From Candidatus Gastranaerophilales bacterium (lineage in GTDB: Bacteria > Cyanobacteriota > Vampirovibrionia > Gastranaerophilales > Gastranaerophilaceae), in contig CANQNW010000001.1 of assembly GCA_947625305.1 (NCBI GenBank), positions 62,001 to 126,000 on the forward strand: a stretch of DNA of 64,000 bases, written 5' to 3'. Of the stretch, positions 62,043-64,000 are shown piece after piece. The notes beneath the pieces were generated by a model. The model saw only the letters and a program-made list of their open reading frames with translations, was not told the origin of the DNA and did not search any database. Position numbers and translations under genes: made by a program. The stretch's first letter is position 1; each line of letters begins with the position of its first letter.

Positions 62043-63452
62043 TTATTTTCCGAAAAGTTTCATAATCTTATCGATAAGCCCTTCTTCGCTGTTTACGGGA
62101 GCGGAAGAAGAAGTATCCATTTTAGCAAGTTTTTCTTTCAGCTTTTCGGTATCAGGCGACAATGGCGCTTTTGCCAGATACTTTTCATAAGCCTGTTTTG
62201 CACTTGATAAATCTTTTATTTTTTCGTAGGCAAACCCTATTTTATTATAAATTTCATAATCCGTTATGCCTGCTTTTACAGCTTTTTCATAGTATTCAAG
62301 CGCATTTCTGAATTCATATAAATCCGCATAAACATCGCCTAAACCTTTTAGGGCAAAGGTATTATCGGGTTCTTGGCGGACAAGCTTTTCATAAAACTCC
62401 ATTAAACTTGTTTTATCGCCGAGTGTTTCATTTATTTTAATTATTTCTTTAACCGCATCGCTCTTTGAGGGGTCTTGCCTATGGGCATTCAAGTATTCAT
62501 TGAGCGCCAGTTCATAATCCTGCCTATATGAATAGCATTTGCCCATATTATAATGATATCCGTATACATCGCCGTTTGCATCGCATACAAGTGCTTTCAT
62601 TTGGTATACAAGCGGATTTTGAGGCGATAAATTATTGAATTTTTCAATATATTCACCGCATTTTTCCCAATCTTTAAGATTAAAATAATACTCTGCCATA
62701 AGCGCAAAATAATTTGCATTATTTTCATCTTTGTTTTCGTTCAAAAGCTTAAAGGCACTTTCATTATCACCTTTCATAAGATATGCTTTCACCTTCGTAT
62801 ACGGTGTTTTTGCACTTTCAAGCGCTTTATCGTATTCGCCTTCCCTTATATATAAACCCGACAGATACTCACCGAGTTCAACAACTTGAGGGAAAGCTTT
62901 TACGGCTTTTTCCAATACATTAATAGCTGAAAATCTGTCATTCTGCTCGCAATACAAGTCTGCAAGCTTGTAATATATTGCCATATCATCTTTTTGAGAG
63001 ATTATACTATAATACTCATCAATGGCATTTTGGATTTTTCCCGTATGCTCATAAGCTTTTGCCAGCAAAAATCTTGCATTGATGATGTCAGTTTCTTCCG
63101 TTGTAGAATTTATTGCTTTTTTGTAATCATCAATAGATTGAGATACTTTTTCATTTAAAATTTTATATTTTGCCCTTGTAATGTAATATTTATAATTATC
63201 TTTACCACTATAGATATCCAATAATTCGGAATACCCGATTAAAGAATTAGGATTAACCTTAACCAGTTCTTCCCAAAACTTAGCGGCATCTTCGTTTTTT
63301 TCAAGTGTCTTAGCAAGCAGAGCAGTTTTTTCAAGATATTCGGCATCGTCTTTTAATTTATCATAAGAGTTTATAAGCATTTCATATGCTCTGTCATACT
63401 GTTCTTCATCTATAAGCATTTGTGCTTGAACTAAAACACCGTTATTACTCAT
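62043..63452 (-). CDS. Tetratricopeptide-repeat protein
   Basis: 469 aa. About 10-11 TPR units (for example AKYKILNEKVSQSIDDYKKA; LLAKAYEHTGKIQNAIDEYY; LKGLGDVYADLYEFRNALEY; IGFAYEKIKDLSSAKQAYEK) over most of its length, soluble, without signal peptide. TPR proteins are scaffolds that bind partner peptides. Ribosome-binding site AAGGGA before the ATG. It lies divergent from the Cas9-like gene, whose start is 125 bases away; a link is not implied. Confidence 0.88.
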   Translation of the reverse strand: MSNNGVLVQAQMLIDEEQYDRAYEMLINSYDKLKDDAEYLEKTALLAKTLEKNEDAAKFWEELVKVNPNSLIGYSELLDIYSGKDNYKYYITRAKYKILNEKVSQSIDDYKKAINSTTEETDIINARFLLAKAYEHTGKIQNAIDEYYSIISQKDDMAIYYKLADLYCEQNDRFSAINVLEKAVKAFPQVVELGEYLSGLYIREGEYDKALESAKTPYTKVKAYLMKGDNESAFKLLNENKDENNANYFALMAEYYFNLKDWEKCGEYIEKFNNLSPQNPLVYQMKALVCDANGDVYGYHYNMGKCYSYRQDYELALNEYLNAHRQDPSKSDAVKEIIKINETLGDKTSLMEFYEKLVRQEPDNTFALKGLGDVYADLYEFRNALEYYEKAVKAGITDYEIYNKIGFAYEKIKDLSSAKQAYEKYLAKAPLSPDTEKLKEKLAKMDTSSSAPVNSEEGLIDKIMKLFGK

Positions 63453-63577
63453 TATTTTTCCCTTTATCCCTTTGTTTTTATATATATCACAAAGTAAGTT
63501 TTTTTTAAATAAACCATTATTTACATGAGTTAATAAAATTTGTTATACTCTATAAAAAGTAACTTTAGGGAGAATAT

Positions 63578-64000
63578 ATGAAGAAGATTTTTGCATTTGA
63601 TATGGGAAAAGCAAGTATCGGCTACTGTGTTAGAGAAGATAACGAAATAAAAGAATTGGGGTCAATAATAATAGATAAAGACCATTCTTCCGTTGCAGAC
63701 AACAGAGCAAGAAGAAGGGTAATGAGAACTTTAAAATCTCATAGAGCAAGAGAAAAATGGTTTGATGAATTTTGGCAAAACCATGGGCTTTGTGTTTTAG
63801 ATAAAAGCGATGAAAAATTTAAAAGAGAATTTGCTACTAAAAATGATAATACAATTTATAATTCTACTTTGTTAAGAATAGCACTAATACAGGGCAGAAA
63901 ACTTGAAGAATGGCAGATATATAAAGCATTACATAATGCGTTCCAAAGAAGAGGTTATGATATAAATATTGCATGGGCAAACGGAACGGACGATGAAAAA
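63578..64000 (+). CDS. cas9: Cas9-like CRISPR nuclease (partial, N-terminal 141 residues)
   Basis: The frame starts at ATG 63578 with AGGGAGA upstream and runs off the right edge. It opens with a RuvC-I motif, IFAFDMGKASIGYCV (compare LDIGTNSVGWAV in Cas9, catalytic Asp at residue 8). An Arg-rich bridge helix follows (residues 44-65, NRARRRVMRTLKSHRAREKW), then LHNAFQRRGYD, matching the Cas9 AKRRGY segment. These three features in this order define the start of Cas9. The subtype is unclear. No CRISPR array, cas1 or cas2 is inside the window, so the rest of the locus must lie to the right if it exists. Confidence 0.85.
   Translation, partial: MKKIFAFDMGKASIGYCVREDNEIKELGSIIIDKDHSSVADNRARRRVMRTLKSHRAREKWFDEFWQNHGLCVLDKSDEKFKREFATKNDNTIYNSTLLRIALIQGRKLEEWQIYKALHNAFQRRGYDINIAWANGTDDEK

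Noticed and set aside
63453-63577. tracrRNA or CRISPR repeat near the Cas9-like gene
   Set aside because: The 125-bp space holds only promoter-like AT-rich sequence; no repeat or anti-repeat can be seen inside the window.

Overview
This is AT-rich DNA, roughly 30% G+C by eye, from an anaerobic fermentative bacterium. Several traits together suggest a gut member of the Vampirovibrionia/Melainabacteria (Candidatus Gastranaerophilales type). These are secreted SLH-domain proteins with glycine-zipper tails, an adhE plus rex pair, the GGGtGRT/NifU-like pair, two large SNF2 helicases, and many proteins with a short N-terminal motif resembling N-x-F-K-G. The assignment is an inference from these traits, not from a marker gene.

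Layout. 1-4600 is the right end of an integrated mobile element. It carries a partial rolling-circle-type replication initiator, small accessory genes and a large serine recombinase whose 3' end runs into tRNA-Asp. 4796-12000 holds glyS, a HEAT-like protein, two SLH paralogues flanking tRNA-Leu and tRNA-Lys, and rpsU. 12004-19530 is lineage-specific and includes three large proteins built from 3 to 9 tandem NUMOD1-like modules. 19597-38985 is mostly housekeeping and metabolism: rex/adhE, a divergent GH77 enzyme, an NSS-family transporter, the GGGtGRT pair, an SNF2 helicase, a metallothionein-tailed secreted protein, gatC, pyrG, era, and a fused CDF-CorC type protein. 39064-54150 is the accessory and surface region. 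54199-63452 is housekeeping again (DHH phosphoesterase, valS, gpmI, TPR protein) with several small regulators. The last 423 bases are the start of a Cas9-like gene.

Main discoveries. (1) There are three long poly-G/C tracts (9, 8 and 10 bases) in an otherwise AT-rich window, each placed to act as a phase-variation switch. Two sit in the 18-bp spacer between a good -35 and a perfect -10 box, one before a small exported protein and one before a kelch-repeat membrane protein. The third is inside the 5' coding part of a TupA-like ATP-grasp gene, which is out of frame with 10 Gs and in frame with 9 or 12. (2) Directly behind that switched gene is an unannotated 52-aa peptide gene with a strong ribosome-binding site. 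It is followed by a radical-SAM/SPASM enzyme with a PqqD-like N-terminus and a U32-like protein, which looks like a new ribosomally made, modified peptide (RiPP) locus whose first gene is phase variable. (3) The NUMOD1-like array proteins lack any nuclease domain.

Other structure. Several genes appear to be transcribed as leaderless mRNAs (-10 box 6-8 bases before ATG). Recurrent GC-richer patches made of strings of tiny hairpins lie next to tRNAs and gene ends. The 5' end of tRNA-Pro is repeated twice upstream of the intact gene.
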